NCBI RefSeq assembly: GCF_025515275.1
Contig: NZ_JAOPFU010000002.1
Coordinates: forward strand, 207,418 to 271,417
Length of the DNA: 64,000 bases
Origin: Catenovulum sp. 2E275
Lineage (GTDB): Bacteria > Pseudomonadota > Gammaproteobacteria > Enterobacterales > Alteromonadaceae
Reading direction: 5' to 3'
Shown: positions 47,690-56,668 of the stretch, one piece after another
Numbering within the stretch: position 1 is the first letter of the stretch
How the letters are laid out: each line of letters opens with the position of its first letter
The notes under the pieces: model-generated
What the model was told of the DNA's origin: nothing
The model's input: only the letters and a program-made list of their open reading frames with translations
Database searches by the model: none
Translations under genes and position numbers: made by a program

Positions 47690-48175
47690 TTAAAGCACTT
47701 GATTTAAGTTGAGTAAAATTAATGTACTCTCATCAACTTGCGCTAACCCTTTAATATACTGTCTATTTTTGTTTTGTTCCAAACTCGGTGGAACTTTAAG
47801 CTGAATATTATCTATGGCATAGACATCGGACACAGCATCCACAACAATTCCAATGGTTTTATTGGTATTGTCCTGCTCAATGGTTAAAATAATCACGACA
47901 GTGACTGGTGTATAAGCCACACTTGGTAAGCCAAATTTACTACGCAAGTCCAGTACAGGTACAATTGTGCCGCGTAAATTCATTACCCCTTTAATATAAT
48001 CTGGCGAATTAGGAATACTGGTCGTTTGCTCCCACCCGCGAATTTCCTGCACGGTTAAAATATCAATGCCATATTCTTCGCCAGCCATTTCAAAACTTAA
48101 ATATTGATCAGCATCCGTATCCGGCGTTAATTCCTGATTTTCAAGAAGCTGAGCATTTAAAGATTCTATATTCAT
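47690..48175 (-). CDS. cheW: CheW coupling protein
   Basis: 161 residues: YLSFEMAGEEYGIDILTVQEIRGWEQTTSIPNSPDYIKGVMNLRGTIVPVLDLRSKFGL is the full CheW core. It connects CheA to the PAS-MCP. It overlaps the end of cheA by four bases. Confidence 0.96.
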   Translation of the reverse strand: MNIESLNAQLLENQELTPDTDADQYLSFEMAGEEYGIDILTVQEIRGWEQTTSIPNSPDYIKGVMNLRGTIVPVLDLRSKFGLPSVAYTPVTVVIILTIEQDNTNKTIGIVVDAVSDVYAIDNIQLKVPPSLEQNKNRQYIKGLAQVDESTLILLNLNQVL

Positions 48176-50301
48176 GCTTGTGCTAATTCTGCTTGAGTTG
48201 CTAACATGGCATGATGCCTTGCTGATAAGCCTGATAATTTAACGACTCCGGCAATATCTAATATTAATGAAACTGTTCCATCGCCTAAAATGGTCGCACC
48301 GGAGATACCATCCACTTTAAAATAATTAGCTTCCAGACTTTTTATCACCACCTGCTGTTGCGATAAAAGCTCATCGACAAAAATACCAACTTTTTCATTT
48401 TCGTTTTCAACAACAACCAACAAACCATCGGTTAAATTTTGTGTGCTAGGCTGGTGTGAAAAAACATCGTATAAACGCACTATCGGAATATAATCTTCCC
48501 TTAGTCGTAAAATATCTAACTCTCCACCTAAATTACTAATATGCTGAGCATTAATTTGCAGAGATTCAATAATATTAACTAAAGGGATAATATAAATGTG
48601 TTCGCCTACTCGCGCTAACTGACCATCTAAAATGGCTAAAGTCAGCGGTAAACGAATCGTAAAAATAGAGCCTTCACCTGGAGTAGAGGCCAACTCAACT
48701 GTACCGTTAAGTGCCTGAATATTTCGCCGGACAACATCCATACCAACCCCTCGGCCGGATAAATCAGAAACCGCATCCGCAGTAGAAAAACCCGGCTCAA
48801 AAATGAGCATATTAAGCTGTTCGTCTGTTAATTCATCCGACTCATTTATTAATCCATTAATAATCGCTTTTTGGCGGATTTTTTGCGTATTTAATCCTCG
48901 TCCGTCATCAATGATTTCAATCACAATATTACCACCCTGATGATAAGCGTTCAGGGTAATTTTGCCGGTTTCATTTTTACCGGCAGCAATACGTTCATCT
49001 GCCGGTTCTAAACCATGGTCCATCGCATTTCTAACCAAATGAACCATAGGATCAGAAATTTTTTCCATCAGCGTTTTATCTAGCTCGGTATGCTCACCTA
49101 ACAGTTTTAACTCTATTTGTTTATTGAGCTTTTTACTGGTGTCTCTGACTAATCTTGGAAACCGGCTAAATACAGAGCTAATTGGCAACATTCTGATCCG
49201 CATAACACTTTCTTGTAAATCACGGGTATTATGCGCAAGCTGAGCAAGCCCGGCTTTAAGGCTGGCAAGCTTAGCATCATCAAATTCACCTTCAGATAAC
49301 TGGGTTAACATTGCCTGCGTTATCACTAACTCTCCCACCATATTGATCAGCGAATCCACCTTTTCAATCCCAACCCGAATAGAGCCGGATTCGGTTGGTT
49401 TCGTTACTTTAGGTTTAACAGATGTTGAAGCTTTGTCTGTTTCGGTTAGATTATCTGAAACTGTGCTAACTTCAGCGGGGCTGAGTTTGTCTGAAATATC
49501 TGCGGGATGGTTGATTAATTCTGTCTGTTCAGATTCAGCTAATAAATCAGGTTGAGGTAGATTGCGGTTTAGCGATAGCTGGGTGATGTCAATTTCACAT
49601 TCATCTTCAATCCACTCAAAAATTTCCGTTATCGCTTCACGCTTGCAATCACTTTTTAAGCTAAACTGCCATTTAAAATAACAATCTTCTGGTTCTATCT
49701 CAGTTAAATTACCAACCGCGCTCAAATCAATATCGACCGATAATTCACCCAGTGCTGCTAACTCCTGGATCAGGTATAAAGGCTCATTACCCGTTTTTAA
49801 AATATCCTTACCGGGTATAAAATTAATTAACCAACCAGTTACTGAACCAGTTTCTGTTTCCTCGGTTGGCTCATTCGTTGGTTCAGTAGCACCGTTTTTT
49901 GGTAAATTTAAGCTACCTGCCAAAATGGTATCAAACTGAAGCTTTAGTAAACTAGCTTGTTCAGAATCAGGTTCTTCGCCAGCTTTTAAAGCCTGTAACA
50001 TATCCCGCAAACAATCGACTGATTGCAGTAACAAATCAATATGCGTTTGCGTTAAAGCTCGGCGGCCATCACGAATTTGATCAAGCAAGGTTTCTACAAC
50101 ATGAGTAAACTCAGTCACAGATGTGAATCCAAAAGTACCGCTGCCACCTTTAATTGAGTGGGCAGCTCGAAAGATAGTATTAATGGTTTCAGTTTCGCAT
50201 TCACCAGGTTGTAACTCTAACAATCCGGCTTCCATGACATCCAGACCTTCAAAGCTTTCTTCATAAAAAACTTCAAAGAATTGACTGAGATCTATACTCA
50301 T
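48172..50301 (-). CDS. cheA: Chemotaxis histidine kinase CheA
   Basis: 709 residues: HPt domain 1-105 with His48 (AAHSIKGGSGTFGF), a variable linker/P2-like region about 150-260, dimerisation P3 (VGIEKVDSLINMVGELVITQAML), kinase P4 with DPMVHLVRNAMDHGLE and GRGVGMDVVRRNI, and CheW-like P5 at the C-terminus. It phosphorylates CheY. It follows cheY by 4 bases and overlaps cheW by 4. Confidence 0.96.
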   Translation of the reverse strand: MSIDLSQFFEVFYEESFEGLDVMEAGLLELQPGECETETINTIFRAAHSIKGGSGTFGFTSVTEFTHVVETLLDQIRDGRRALTQTHIDLLLQSVDCLRDMLQALKAGEEPDSEQASLLKLQFDTILAGSLNLPKNGATEPTNEPTEETETGSVTGWLINFIPGKDILKTGNEPLYLIQELAALGELSVDIDLSAVGNLTEIEPEDCYFKWQFSLKSDCKREAITEIFEWIEDECEIDITQLSLNRNLPQPDLLAESEQTELINHPADISDKLSPAEVSTVSDNLTETDKASTSVKPKVTKPTESGSIRVGIEKVDSLINMVGELVITQAMLTQLSEGEFDDAKLASLKAGLAQLAHNTRDLQESVMRIRMLPISSVFSRFPRLVRDTSKKLNKQIELKLLGEHTELDKTLMEKISDPMVHLVRNAMDHGLEPADERIAAGKNETGKITLNAYHQGGNIVIEIIDDGRGLNTQKIRQKAIINGLINESDELTDEQLNMLIFEPGFSTADAVSDLSGRGVGMDVVRRNIQALNGTVELASTPGEGSIFTIRLPLTLAILDGQLARVGEHIYIIPLVNIIESLQINAQHISNLGGELDILRLREDYIPIVRLYDVFSHQPSTQNLTDGLLVVVENENEKVGIFVDELLSQQQVVIKSLEANYFKVDGISGATILGDGTVSLILDIAGVVKLSGLSARHHAMLATQAELAQA

Positions 50302-50305
50302 TTGA

Positions 50306-50668
50306 TTATCTTAATACTTTGCCAATTGTTGCGATTAATTGATCCGGATTAAATGGTTTTACAATCCATCCAGTTGCACCAGCGGCTTTACCTGCAGATT
50401 TTTTTTCAAGCCCTGATTCTGTAGTTAACATTAATAAGGGGACAAATTTATATTCGGCTAAACCACGCAGATGAGAGATAAGGGTAATGCCATCCATGTT
50501 TGGCATGTTTACATCAGAGATAACTAAATCAAATTGATGGCTTTTAGCAATTTCTAAAGCCTCAACTCCGTCTTTTGCTTCTGTCACATCAAATCCAGCT
50601 TTTTTTAAAGTAAAGCTTACCATTTGTCGCATAGATGCAGAGTCATCTACAGCTAAGATTTTTTTCAT
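50306..50668 (-). CDS. cheY: CheY-type single-domain response regulator
   Basis: 120 residues from the ATG at 50668, which has TTAGGA upstream; the longer frame from a TTG is not needed. ILAVDDSASMRQMV has the acidic pair, DLVISDVNMPNMDG carries the phosphoacceptor Asp, and WIVKPF the Lys. The receiver is intact. Confidence 0.94.
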   Translation of the reverse strand: MKKILAVDDSASMRQMVSFTLKKAGFDVTEAKDGVEALEIAKSHQFDLVISDVNMPNMDGITLISHLRGLAEYKFVPLLMLTTESGLEKKSAGKAAGATGWIVKPFNPDQLIATIGKVLR

Positions 50669-50689
50669 AACTATTCCTAACAATATTAT

Positions 50690-50968
50690 TCAATTAATTT
50701 TTAAAATTTGAGTAAGGCCAACAGCTTCTATTGAAGCTAAAAAACACTGACTAGGACTAAGAATGATCAACCCCAATTCTTTTTCGATAAGTGTTTTTTG
50801 TAAGGATATTATTAGCTGCATTACAGCTGTATCAATCTTTTCGACTAGACTAGCATCTAATGCGACTGATTGCCCAAGTATACTTAATGCTCTAAAGTCA
50901 GCTAAAATATGTTCTGCTTGAGTAATATTAGCAATTGCATTTAATTGGTAATTAGTAGTATTGACCAT
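50690..50968 (-). CDS. STAS domain protein
   Basis: 92 residues with the STAS core ALDASLVEKIDTAVMQLIISLQKTLIEKE, including the DTA motif at the usual phospho-switch helix. Single STAS proteins at the head of chemosensory operons occur in F7-like systems. It is the first gene of the operon; the promoter should lie between 50969 and 51084, where I see no clear box. Confidence 0.82.
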   Translation of the reverse strand: MVNTTNYQLNAIANITQAEHILADFRALSILGQSVALDASLVEKIDTAVMQLIISLQKTLIEKELGLIILSPSQCFLASIEAVGLTQILKIN

Positions 50969-51084
50969 CTTTCAAACGCCACCTTGCCCTTTTAATTATA
51001 TCCAAAAATTAACTCTAAATTATTTCTTTTTATAATAGAATCAACCAGAAAAAAATCCATTCAAAGTAATGATTTTATTTTTCT

Positions 51085-51693
51085 TTATTTTGACAAAAAT
51101 TGAACGACTGAAACTAATTGCTGATAATCAATTTTAGCTGGTTGAACTTTCATGTCCGGCTTTACTCTTGCCCGTAATCTACCTTCAGGATCAACAATCA
51201 CCAAAGATGCAGAATGATTAACCAAATAATTATCCCCTTCTCCAGCTAATGAATATATCAGCCCCAATTCACGAGTAAAAGGTAATAACTTTGGATGCTG
51301 CGCCGTTGCAGCAATAAACTCAGGATGGAAAAAACGAATATATTGATCAAGTTGTTTGATATTGTCCCGCTGCGGATCCGCAGAAATAAATACAACTTGT
51401 AGATCTTGATTAGCTTGCTTTAAATCAGGATAAACTCGGGCTAAATCCGCTAAAGTGGTTGGGCAAATATCTGGACAATAGGTATAGCCTAAAAAAATAA
51501 TACTCCAGTGATTTTTTAGACTATCCAGCGTTAAATTTGTGTGCTGATTATTGGTAAGCTCAAATGGGCTTAATATTCTTGCCGGCTCAAAAATCTGAAC
51601 GTTATCAAAGTTATTTTGTGCCTTATCACCACATGAAGATAAAAAAACTAAACAAGTGATAAAAATTAAACGAGAAAAACTAAATTGCTTCAT
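51085..51693 (-). CDS. SCO1/SenC family copper chaperone
   Basis: 202 residues from the ATG at 51693, whose A is shared with the stop codon of ctaB. A lipobox-like LVFLSSCGDK lies at the signal peptide end, so it is probably a lipoprotein. Cu-binding residues: CxxxC in GYTYCPDICPTTLADL and the His in NYLVNHSASLVIVD. It delivers copper to the CuA site of subunit II. Confidence 0.93.
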   Translation of the reverse strand: MKQFSFSRLIFITCLVFLSSCGDKAQNNFDNVQIFEPARILSPFELTNNQHTNLTLDSLKNHWSIIFLGYTYCPDICPTTLADLARVYPDLKQANQDLQVVFISADPQRDNIKQLDQYIRFFHPEFIAATAQHPKLLPFTRELGLIYSLAGEGDNYLVNHSASLVIVDPEGRLRARVKPDMKVQPAKIDYQQLVSVVQFLSK

Positions 51694-52598
51694 TAAAGAC
51701 TCGGATCCACCAGCATAACAATAAACATCAGCATTAAATGCCATATCGAAAATTTAAACGTTTTATAAGCAAGCCCAGCTTTATCAAACCATTTTAATCT
51801 AACGGCATAACAAATAAACTGCAAATTAAGTACAAGGCTAATCGCTAAATACCAATACCCAAATAAACCGGATAACCAAGGTAGAATACTCACCAGAGTT
51901 AAAATAACACAATACAGTAAAATCATGGTTTTAGTAAACTCAACTCCATGAGTAATTGGTAACATAGGGATTTTAGCCTGCGCATAATCTTGCTTACGGT
52001 GTATTGCCAGTGCCCAAAAATGTGGCGGTGTCCAACTAAATATAATCAGCACTAATAACAGCGCGTTAGGGTCAATTGAGTTACTCACTGCGCTCCAACC
52101 TAATAAAGGCGGCATTGCCCCTGCTAATCCACCAATAACAATATTTTGAGGCGTCGCTCGCTTTAAATACAAAGTATAAATAAAGGCATAACCAACCAAA
52201 GATGCAAGTGTTAACCAAGCGGTTAATTGGTTAACCAAAAACCATAAAATCGCAAAACCTGAGATACCTAAACCACCGGCAAAAAATAATGCATTAAATG
52301 CACTAATTCGGCCTTTAACGATAGGTCTGTGATAAGTTCTGGCCATTTGGGCATCTATTTGAGAGTCAACCACATGATTAACTGCCGCGGCAGCTGCGGC
52401 TAAAAAGCCAATCCCAAGTAAAGTTGTTACTAATAAAGCAAAGTTAGGTAAAGCCTGATTTGGCAAATACACACCCACTAACGCGGTTAACAAAATGAGG
52501 GCGACAACCTTAGGTTTGGTTAGCTCAAAATAATCTTTTGCTCTGTCTTTCGCTCGACTAAGACTTGCTGTTTTTAAACTTAATGTTTCACTGCGCAT
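51693..52598 (-). CDS. ctaB: Protoheme IX farnesyltransferase (heme O synthase)
   Basis: 301 residues with about nine helices. [26 protein letters not shown] and [28 protein letters not shown] are the UbiA-family motifs specific to heme O synthase. It farnesylates heme B for the aa3 oxidase. The promoter is shared with the upstream ctaA. Confidence 0.96.
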   Translation of the reverse strand: MRSETLSLKTASLSRAKDRAKDYFELTKPKVVALILLTALVGVYLPNQALPNFALLVTTLLGIGFLAAAAAAVNHVVDSQIDAQMARTYHRPIVKGRISAFNALFFAGGLGISGFAILWFLVNQLTAWLTLASLVGYAFIYTLYLKRATPQNIVIGGLAGAMPPLLGWSAVSNSIDPNALLLVLIIFSWTPPHFWALAIHRKQDYAQAKIPMLPITHGVEFTKTMILLYCVILTLVSILPWLSGLFGYWYLAISLVLNLQFICYAVRLKWFDKAGLAYKTFKFSIWHLMLMFIVMLVDPSL

Positions 52599-52616
52599 AT
52601 TAACCCCGTCTTTTAG

Positions 52617-53696
52617 TTAAGCTCTTTTGGTTGATTCGTTCAGTCTAAAATTTAAAGCTTGTTGGGAAGCATGTTTATAAAAAGGAAAAGCAGAAAAATA
52701 ATATAAACTCACAGACATTACGCTCAGCAATAACAACGCAACCGCATTGTGCATAACGGCAACTAAAATGGGTAACGATAAGACAATATTAGCCACCCCT
52801 AAACTAAACTGAGCAGCCAGTAATAATAATAACGAGATATTAAACAAATAAATGTTTTTTACCGGCAACTTAGTATTCTGCGCTTGTTTTTTAAGTATCT
52901 GAAATGAAAATAAGCTCCATAAGATCAACATAAAGACAGTCACCACAGCCCAAAACCGATGGCCAATATGAATTGTCATCCGAGCAGAATAATCCAGCAC
53001 ACCATACAAATAAGTATCCGCCTGCGGGCTAATTAAATGAAAAGCATTTAAATCTAGTCTTTCCTGCCAACCGGGTTCACATACAGGTAGTTGTGTACAG
53101 GCTAACGCCGCATAGTTAGAAGAAGTCCAGCCACCTAATGCAATTTGAAATAGCAGCACAGCTAAACATAACCAACCAAATTTAGGGACTCGGCCTTTTT
53201 CTATTTTGCTGTAGGTTTTATTATCTGCTTGAGCATGGCTTAATTTTCGTTCAAGCAAAACCAACAAAACAAAAATACTAAAACCACCTAATAAATGCGC
53301 CATAACAATCACAGGCATTAGCACTAACGTCACAGTCCACATCCCTAAAATAGCTTGAAAACAGACTAAAGCTAATAAACCTGAACTGTATTTTTTGATA
53401 CTGGCACTATAGGGTTTAATAAAAGCTGCCAAGGTAATAATCAAAATTAACAAACCTAAACTGCCAGCAAAGTATCGGTGGATCATTTCATTCCATGCTT
53501 TTTCAGGCTCAATTAATTGATTTGGGTATTTAGCCTGAGCAGCTTCAACCTGATGTTCGGCCGGAACAGTCAGATGGCCATAACAGCCGGGCCAGTCGGG
53601 ACAACCTAAACCAGCATCGGTTAATCTTGTATAAGCTCCCAAAACCACTACAACAAAAGCTAAAACAATAGATAATCTGACTAAAGCTCTCATCAT
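52617..53696 (-). CDS. ctaA: Heme A synthase (COX15/CtaA)
   Basis: 359 residues with eight helices. Conserved heme-ligand histidines lie in MIHRYFAGSLGLLILI, MAHLLGGFSIFVLL, IHIGHRFWAVVT and VMHNAVALLLLS. TRLTDAGLGCPDWPGCYG is the family hallmark. It oxidises the C8 methyl of heme O to make heme A. It overlaps the preceding gene by four bases. Confidence 0.95.
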   Translation of the reverse strand: MMRALVRLSIVLAFVVVVLGAYTRLTDAGLGCPDWPGCYGHLTVPAEHQVEAAQAKYPNQLIEPEKAWNEMIHRYFAGSLGLLILIITLAAFIKPYSASIKKYSSGLLALVCFQAILGMWTVTLVLMPVIVMAHLLGGFSIFVLLVLLERKLSHAQADNKTYSKIEKGRVPKFGWLCLAVLLFQIALGGWTSSNYAALACTQLPVCEPGWQERLDLNAFHLISPQADTYLYGVLDYSARMTIHIGHRFWAVVTVFMLILWSLFSFQILKKQAQNTKLPVKNIYLFNISLLLLLAAQFSLGVANIVLSLPILVAVMHNAVALLLLSVMSVSLYYFSAFPFYKHASQQALNFRLNESTKRA

Positions 53697-54235
53697 CCCA
53701 CCCTAGATAATTTTAGCAATTTACGTAAATCTGCCAGCATGTGCTTCGCAGCCAAAATGTTATCTTCTCTTTGATTCATTACCTGATAACGTAAAATAAT
53801 TTGCCCGAGCGGATCAGCAATATACACATATTCTGGCGCGAGTATGGTTAAATCTATTGTTGAAAAGTCTGGATGTTCTAAAGCTTTTATTTGGTTTTGA
53901 TCCGTTACATATTGTGCAACTTCAACTCTGTCCGTTTCTCGCCCTAAAGCAGAGTCGGTCTGAGAAGCGAGATAAAAAGCCTCGTTACAATCTTGCTGGC
54001 AGCTAGAAGAAGCCGGAATGATGATTAACCATTTATGCTTGAGCGCATCAGGTAATTGCTGGGTATTTAACGATACAGCAGGCTGAATAAGCTCCCCCTG
54101 ATTGGTCGATGCTAAATCAAACCATTGCCACTTTAACGCCAGATAAGCCAGCAAAACAGGCAAAATAAAGACTAAGCTGATTAATAATAAATTAGATTTG
54201 GCACTTATTGTTTTTGTTGGATTGACTTGTTCCAT
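53693..54235 (-). CDS. Oxidase-operon membrane-anchored protein of unknown function
   Basis: 180 residues: a membrane helix at about 15-36, then a periplasmic domain containing KHKWLIIIPASSSCQQDCNEAFYLASQTDSALGRETDRVEVAQYV, a thioredoxin-like pattern with a CxxxC motif, and VYIADPLGQIILRYQ. In other gammaproteobacteria a similar gene lies between SURF1 and ctaA, so it is a conserved oxidase assembly candidate. It overlaps the SURF1 gene by 31 bases. Confidence 0.75.
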   Translation of the reverse strand: MEQVNPTKTISAKSNLLLISLVFILPVLLAYLALKWQWFDLASTNQGELIQPAVSLNTQQLPDALKHKWLIIIPASSSCQQDCNEAFYLASQTDSALGRETDRVEVAQYVTDQNQIKALEHPDFSTIDLTILAPEYVYIADPLGQIILRYQVMNQREDNILAAKHMLADLRKLLKLSRVG

Positions 54236-54960
54236 CTGCCCGCCTTAATCAAAATAATAATGCTTAACGCACCAGCTAAACCAAACCATTGAATTGCATA
54301 GCCGTAATGTTTTTTCGCTGGCATCACAATGGGTTGCCAGTGCGGCTTAAAAGCATCAACACTAAAATCATCTACCACTGCAAGTATAGGTAAAAATTCT
54401 AAATTTGCAGATTTGCTTAATACTTCAATATCAACCTGCTGGATAAATGAGTATGTTTTCCCTGCAATAATCTGAGTCCCCATAAAATAATTATGCTTAG
54501 GCACCACCAACCGAACAGCCAGATTTTCAACTCGCTCAGTTATCACATTAGGTAAGATCGGCTGCCTGTTTTGATTAATCGCAACCCAACCCAAATTGAG
54601 TAAAAGATAATAAGCTTTATTGCCTGATTTAACCTCTACAGCAACAATACAATCTGCCCCCACCTGATTATCCACAACCTGATTTTCAATAAACCAAACA
54701 AAGGGTTTAACAACTGAGCCTGTTAAATTCACTTTTACATCCTGATATTTAGCCCAAACAACTGACTTATCTAACAGCTCTGTTAGATTAACTCGATTCT
54801 GGCTATTCAGCATTGCTAATTTTTGTTGGCGATTTTGCTTTAGCTCTGCTCTGTCGAGCTGCCACAAACCCAATTTAATTAAAATGCTACAACACACTAA
54901 AAAAATTAATGAGGGCCAAATTTTTACAATTAACTGAAAACGACCTAAAGTTAAAATCAC
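54205..54960 (-). CDS. SURF1 family oxidase assembly protein
   Basis: 251 residues from a GTG (AGG seven bases upstream). Two membrane helices flank a periplasmic domain; GLWQLDRAELKQNRQQKL and YLLLNLGWVAINQNRQPILP and the C-terminal HYGYAIQWFGLAGALSIIILI match SURF1, which helps insert heme A in subunit I. It sits 22 bases from the divergent DUF2909 gene. Confidence 0.93.
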   Translation of the reverse strand: MILTLGRFQLIVKIWPSLIFLVCCSILIKLGLWQLDRAELKQNRQQKLAMLNSQNRVNLTELLDKSVVWAKYQDVKVNLTGSVVKPFVWFIENQVVDNQVGADCIVAVEVKSGNKAYYLLLNLGWVAINQNRQPILPNVITERVENLAVRLVVPKHNYFMGTQIIAGKTYSFIQQVDIEVLSKSANLEFLPILAVVDDFSVDAFKPHWQPIVMPAKKHYGYAIQWFGLAGALSIIILIKAGRWNKSIQQKQ

Positions 54961-54982
54961 ACACTAACCTGTTGAGAAACTT

Positions 54983-55186
54983 ATGATTAAATTAATCATT
55001 GTTATTTTATTGTTTATCGTTATCTTTAATTTATTTAAAGCTCTGCTGGCGATGACCAAAAACGACCAATCCAAACAAATGACCAAAAGTTTAGGTCTAA
55101 GGCTTATGTTTTCGGTATTCACTCTTGTGTTTATTTTGCTTATGGTTGGGTTAGGCTTTATTACCCCCAATCCATCACCTTATTAA
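54983..55186 (+). CDS. DUF2909 twin-helix protein
   Basis: 67 residues: IKLIIVILLFIVIFNLFKALLAM, a basic loop (KNDQSKQMTKSLGLRL), and FSVFTLVFILLMVGLGFITPNPSPY. It is a two-helix membrane protein that recurs next to SURF1 and COX3 genes. It is the only plus-strand gene in the oxidase cluster. Function unknown; probable assembly role. Confidence 0.82.
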   Translation: MIKLIIVILLFIVIFNLFKALLAMTKNDQSKQMTKSLGLRLMFSVFTLVFILLMVGLGFITPNPSPY

Positions 55187-55226
55187 TTAATCACTGATCT
55201 AAGATTGAATCCGTGCTTTGTTTAAT

Positions 55227-56108
55227 TTAAATAATGTAAACAAAAACAAATAAACAAAGCCAAACCACATCAACAAAATGCCAGTACCAACTTGCGGATT
55301 GGAAAGCAAAATGATTATCCGGTGAAAAATGGCCGGCTAATACTCTAAAAAAGATAACGATTAAAAACAGAGTTCCCAAAGTGACATGCATACCGTGAAA
55401 GCCTGTTAACAAAAAGAAGGTATTACCATAAACACCAGAATCCAACTTGAGTCCTAAATCCTGATAAGCATGAATATATTCCTCTACTTGCAATACTAAA
55501 AAACTCATTCCCAATAAAATAGTTAAGCCCAGCATTAAGGTAAGTTGCTTACGCTTGTTGGCTTCCAAACCGGTATGTGCAAAATGAATAGTAATTGAAG
55601 AAGTTAATAAAATAATGGTGTTAATTAACGGTAGCCCCCAATAACCCATAGCTTGAGTTGTAGTACCTCCGGGAGTTGTTGTTAAAGGCCAAATAGCCTC
55701 AAAGCTAGGCCATAAGACTTCGGCTGTCATCGCGTTATTACTAGCGCCGCCCAACCAAGGAACCGAGATCATGCGGGCATAAAATAATGCGCCAAAAAAT
55801 GCAGCAAAAAACATCACCTCAGAAAAAATAAACCAGCTCATTCCCTGACGGTAAGAAACGCCTAATTGAGCATTATGTAGCCCGGCTCTCGACTCACTAA
55901 TTTGATCTTTAAACCAACCAAACATCATCACCAATAAAATGATAAAACCAACCAGTAGTATAAAACGTCCCCATCCTGCTTCACCGGTCTGGCTTAACTG
56001 AGCGACTAAATTACCTGCTCCAACAGCAACCAGAAAAAAACCGATAGCACCAACAATCGGCCACGGGCTTTGAGCCGGAACATAATAATGAGAGTTTTGC
56101 TCTGCCAT
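55227..56108 (-). CDS. coxC: Cytochrome c oxidase subunit III
   Basis: 293 residues with seven helices. MSWFIFSEVMFFAAFFGALFYAR and FFLLTGFHGMHVTLGTLFL and ASWYWHFVDVVWLCLFVFVYI are the subunit III signatures. It starts three bases after ctaG ends. Confidence 0.97.
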   Translation of the reverse strand: MAEQNSHYYVPAQSPWPIVGAIGFFLVAVGAGNLVAQLSQTGEAGWGRFILLVGFIILLVMMFGWFKDQISESRAGLHNAQLGVSYRQGMSWFIFSEVMFFAAFFGALFYARMISVPWLGGASNNAMTAEVLWPSFEAIWPLTTTPGGTTTQAMGYWGLPLINTIILLTSSITIHFAHTGLEANKRKQLTLMLGLTILLGMSFLVLQVEEYIHAYQDLGLKLDSGVYGNTFFLLTGFHGMHVTLGTLFLIVIFFRVLAGHFSPDNHFAFQSASWYWHFVDVVWLCLFVFVYII

Positions 56109-56111
56109 AAT

Positions 56112-56666
56112 TTATCTCCTCAACACTTGAGCAACAACTGGCTGTTCAATTGGATAAAGTGTGTACGCAAGGGTCAACACTTCTATGTTTTTAGGTAGAT
56201 CTTTATCAATAAAAAATTTGAGTTTAAATTCGCTTACCCGCTCAGGTTCAAGCGACTGCTGATTAAAACAAAAACATTCTGCTTTATTTAAATAAAGGCT
56301 TGCCTGACCAGGTGATACAGACGGAATAGCCTGTACAATTTGCAAATGGCTAAGCGGATTATTAATTGTAAAAGTCACTTCTTTCATTTCCCCCGGATGC
56401 ACTTGAAGATACTGAGCTTGCGGACGAAAAGTCATCTGTTTGCCGGTTTTATCAAAAGTCACAAATTCAATTTTAATCACTCGGGAGTCATCCACTAAAC
56501 TTTGTGCAAGCGCATCCACCCGTTGAACACTTCTGCCGTTTAATCCGGTTAAATCACAAAACACATCGTATAAAGGCACCAAAGCAAAACCAAAACCAAA
56601 CATAGCGACCACCACTAATAACAAGCGGTTCACTAATCGAGTGTTTGCATTGCTTTGATTAGCCAT
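56112..56666 (-). CDS. ctaG: Cytochrome c oxidase assembly protein CtaG (COX11)
   Basis: 184 residues: a single membrane helix (about 11-28, LLLVVVAMFGFGFALVPLYDVFCDLTG) and a periplasmic domain with the CuB-delivery motif CFCF in KAECFCFNQQSLEP. It delivers copper to CuB of subunit I, and starts two bases after coxA. Confidence 0.95.
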   Translation of the reverse strand: MANQSNANTRLVNRLLLVVVAMFGFGFALVPLYDVFCDLTGLNGRSVQRVDALAQSLVDDSRVIKIEFVTFDKTGKQMTFRPQAQYLQVHPGEMKEVTFTINNPLSHLQIVQAIPSVSPGQASLYLNKAECFCFNQQSLEPERVSEFKLKFFIDKDLPKNIEVLTLAYTLYPIEQPVVAQVLRR

Positions 56667-56668
56667 AT

